The translations under genes were made by a program, and so were the position numbers. A stretch of DNA of 64,000 bases from Ferdinandcohnia humi_A (lineage in GTDB: Bacteria; Bacillota; Bacilli; Bacillales; Bacillaceae_L), in NCBI GenBank assembly GCA_047608075.1, contig JBLKRX010000011.1:62001-126000 (forward strand). Direction: 5' to 3'. Each line of letters begins with the position of its first letter. Positions within the stretch are counted from its first letter, which is position 1. This document shows positions 62,237-64,000 of the stretch, piece after piece. Under the pieces are notes generated by a model. It was not told the origin of the DNA. It searched no databases and worked only from the letters and a program-made list of their open reading frames with translations.

Positions 62237-64000
62237 ATGTTAACGAAATTTAAACAGCTCTTCCAAGAAGAGTCACGAGAAATAAATAAACTCATGAAAC
62301 ATGTTGAGCGAATTAACGAATTAGAGGAAGAAGTGTCAAAGCTATCTGATGAAGAGTTAAAGAACATGACTGCGCAATTTAAACAACAGCTTCAGGATGG
62401 TGCGACACTTGATGACATTAAAGAACGCGCATTTTCTGTTGTTCGAGAAGCATCAAAACGTGTTCTTGGCTTACGTCACTATGATGTTCAATTAATTGGT
62501 GGACTTGTTATGCATCAAGGAAACATCGCTGAAATGCAAACTGGTGAAGGAAAAACGCTTGTTGCTACTCTACCAAGCTATTTGCATGCATTAGAAGAAA
62601 AAGGTGTTCATATTATTACTGCGAACGAATACCTTGCAAAGCGTGACTATGAAACGATGGGGAAAATCCATCAATTCCTCGGATTAACAGTTGGACTTAA
62701 TATTTCACAAATTGAACCTGCTGAAAAAATGGAAGCATACCAATCCGATATTACATACGGAACTGGAACCGAATTTGGATTTGATTATCTGCGTGACAAT
62801 ATGATGCTGAATCCTGCTGAAAAGGTACAACGTCCTCTTCACTATGCAATTGTAGACGAGATCGACAGCATTCTTATCGATGAAGCAAGAACTCCATTGA
62901 TTATCGCGAACAAGTCAAATCACTCTACTGAGTTATTCTATATTACAGCGGAGATTGTGAAATCCTTCCAAAAGGATGTTGAATACGAATTCTACCCTGA
63001 AACAAGACAGGTTAACCTAACTGACGAGGGTGCAACTGTCATCGAAAAAGCGTTTGGTATTGATAATCTTTACGATTCGGAACACCGTGAGCTTTTACAC
63101 ATTCTTATGCAATCCCTACGCGCTTCTGTTGTCATGAGGAAGGACGTGGACTATATTGTTCGCAAGGATGATGTCTTACTTGTTGACCAGTTCACAGGTA
63201 GAATCATGGAAGGCCGCACATTTAGTGATGGACTACATCAAGCCATTGAAGCAAAAGAAGGTGTCCCAATTAAGGAAGAAAATGAGACACAGGCGACGAT
63301 TACGGTTCAGAACTACTTCAGAATGTATAAGCTTTTAGCTGGTATGACTGGTAGTGCAATGCCTTCTAAAAAAGAATTCCTTGATACGTATGGGATTCAT
63401 GTTGTGAGCATCCCTACAAATCGTCCGCGTATCCGTATCGATATGGAGGACCTGGTGTATGCCACTTACGACGCTAAAGTAAAGAAAATCGTTGAAGAGG
63501 TTTCAAATTATCATAAGATGGGGCGTCCTGTTTTAATCGGAACAACCTCTATCGAGCAATCTGAGAAACTTTCGAAACACTTAAAGGCAGCAAATATTGC
63601 ACATCAAATCTTAAATGCGAAGACAGAAGAAGATGAGGCAAACATTATCTCTATGGCCGGACAAAAAGGTCAAGTGATGCTTGCGACGAATATGGCTGGT
63701 CGAGGAACAGATATCCTTCTTGGAGATGGTGTAAAAGAGCTTGGTGGGTTGCACATCATTGGTACCGAGAAACACGAAAGCGCTCGTATTGATATGCAGC
63801 TTCGTGGACGTTCTGGACGCCAAGGAGACCCAGGATCAACCCAATTTATCATTTCGTTAGAGGATGATATTTTCTATCTGTATGATGAAGAGGAAATGGC
63901 TCGCTGGAAGAAAAAGCTGAAAACGAACGAAGATGGTCTAGTTGTTTCACCAGACCCAATTAAATTTGCGAAAAAGGTACAAGAAACGGTTGAAAGTGCT
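62237..64000 (+). CDS. secA2: Accessory preprotein translocase ATPase SecA2 (5' part)
   Basis: 588 codons are visible; the gene runs off the window. It begins MLTKFKQLFQEESREINKLM and shows Walker A (MQTGEGKTLVATL), VDEIDSILIDEARTP, LLVDQFTGRIMEGRTFSDGLHQAIEAKEGV, MTGSAMPSKK, TNMAGRGTDILLGDG and QLRGRSGRQGDPG. It is clearly diverged from the housekeeping SecA at 592-3102. SecA2 proteins export a subset of substrates such as S-layer proteins and autolysins. GTAGGAG is 10-12 bases before ATG. No SecY2 gene is visible. Its neighbours encode secreted proteins, the likely substrates. Confidence 0.95.
   Translation, partial: MLTKFKQLFQEESREINKLMKHVERINELEEEVSKLSDEELKNMTAQFKQQLQDGATLDDIKERAFSVVREASKRVLGLRHYDVQLIGGLVMHQGNIAEMQTGEGKTLVATLPSYLHALEEKGVHIITANEYLAKRDYETMGKIHQFLGLTVGLNISQIEPAEKMEAYQSDITYGTGTEFGFDYLRDNMMLNPAEKVQRPLHYAIVDEIDSILIDEARTPLIIANKSNHSTELFYITAEIVKSFQKDVEYEFYPETRQVNLTDEGATVIEKAFGIDNLYDSEHRELLHILMQSLRASVVMRKDVDYIVRKDDVLLVDQFTGRIMEGRTFSDGLHQAIEAKEGVPIKEENETQATITVQNYFRMYKLLAGMTGSAMPSKKEFLDTYGIHVVSIPTNRPRIRIDMEDLVYATYDAKVKKIVEEVSNYHKMGRPVLIGTTSIEQSEKLSKHLKAANIAHQILNAKTEEDEANIISMAGQKGQVMLATNMAGRGTDILLGDGVKELGGLHIIGTEKHESARIDMQLRGRSGRQGDPGSTQFIISLEDDIFYLYDEEEMARWKKKLKTNEDGLVVSPDPIKFAKKVQETVESA

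Noticed and set aside
1..64000. tRNA or rRNA genes, replication origin, prophage or integrase genes
   Set aside because: I saw no cloverleaf-forming or rRNA-like sequence and no integrase or phage structural gene on either strand; a dedicated scan was not possible.

Overview
The window looks like a low-GC chromosome segment from a motile Bacillaceae member (Bacillus sensu lato, of the Cytobacillus/Neobacillus/Mesobacillus type; the genus is inferred, not proven). AAGGAGG-type ribosome binding sites, a prfB frameshift site, hpf, the hag-csrA-fliW block, comF genes, degSU, yvyE, a LytR-type LCP gene, gtaB/galU, an mnaA-type epimerase and tagO stand in an order close to the B. subtilis prfB-to-tagO region. 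Several insertions that B. subtilis lacks are embedded in this backbone.

Layout. 1-3102: prfB (cut by the window edge, with its frameshift site) and secA, minus strand. 3103-5480: a cluster of palindromic repeats, then a chemoreceptor. 5510-7808: an ECF sigma factor, a membrane-anchored beta-propeller protein (probable anti-sigma) and a lipoprotein. 8044-8757: hpf with overlapping sigma-B/sigma-H promoter candidates. 8974-23971: the late flagellar block (a frameshifted small gene, fliT, fliS, fliD, flaG, a 1247-residue TPR/GT41/methyltransferase protein, hag, csrA, fliW, yviE, flgL, flgK, flgN, flgM, yvyF), with sigma-D-type promoters before flaG, hag and flgM and CsrA sites in the hag leader. 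24046-27192: comFC, comFB, a class D-like sortase and comFA. 27274-32977: a small membrane protein, degV, a second chemoreceptor, degU and degS. 33257-40034 (plus strand): yvyE, an LCP ligase, and three secreted SH3-repeat proteins (amidase, small SH3 protein, SpoIID/LytB-type enhancer), an analogue of lytABC.

40045-57771 is an accessory region. It holds a REP-associated tyrosine transposase (RAYT) gene and a Wzx/Wzy-type surface polysaccharide cluster on the minus strand: tagO/wecA, aminotransferase, Wzz-like, UDP-GlcNAc 6-dehydrogenase, hexapeptide acetyltransferase, flippase, asparagine-synthase-like protein, 2-epimerase, polymerase, three glycosyltransferases and galU. The enzymes fit a route to a diacetamido-mannuronic acid sugar, but the 3-oxidoreductase is not in the window. 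58418-64000: two secreted proteins (one SbsC-like, one beta-propeller) and secA2, running off the window.

The most striking non-genic signal is a family of about 17 short palindromes (core GGGACAGGTTCCTTGTCCC), all at gene ends or between genes. It includes a seven-unit, exactly 38-bp-period array and four copies directly 3' of the single RAYT gene. At least three other dispersed element types, with inverted ends or nested hairpins, occupy other gaps. The strongest candidate for an undescribed protein system is the single-polypeptide TPR/O-GlcNAc-transferase-like/double methyltransferase protein next to flagellin.
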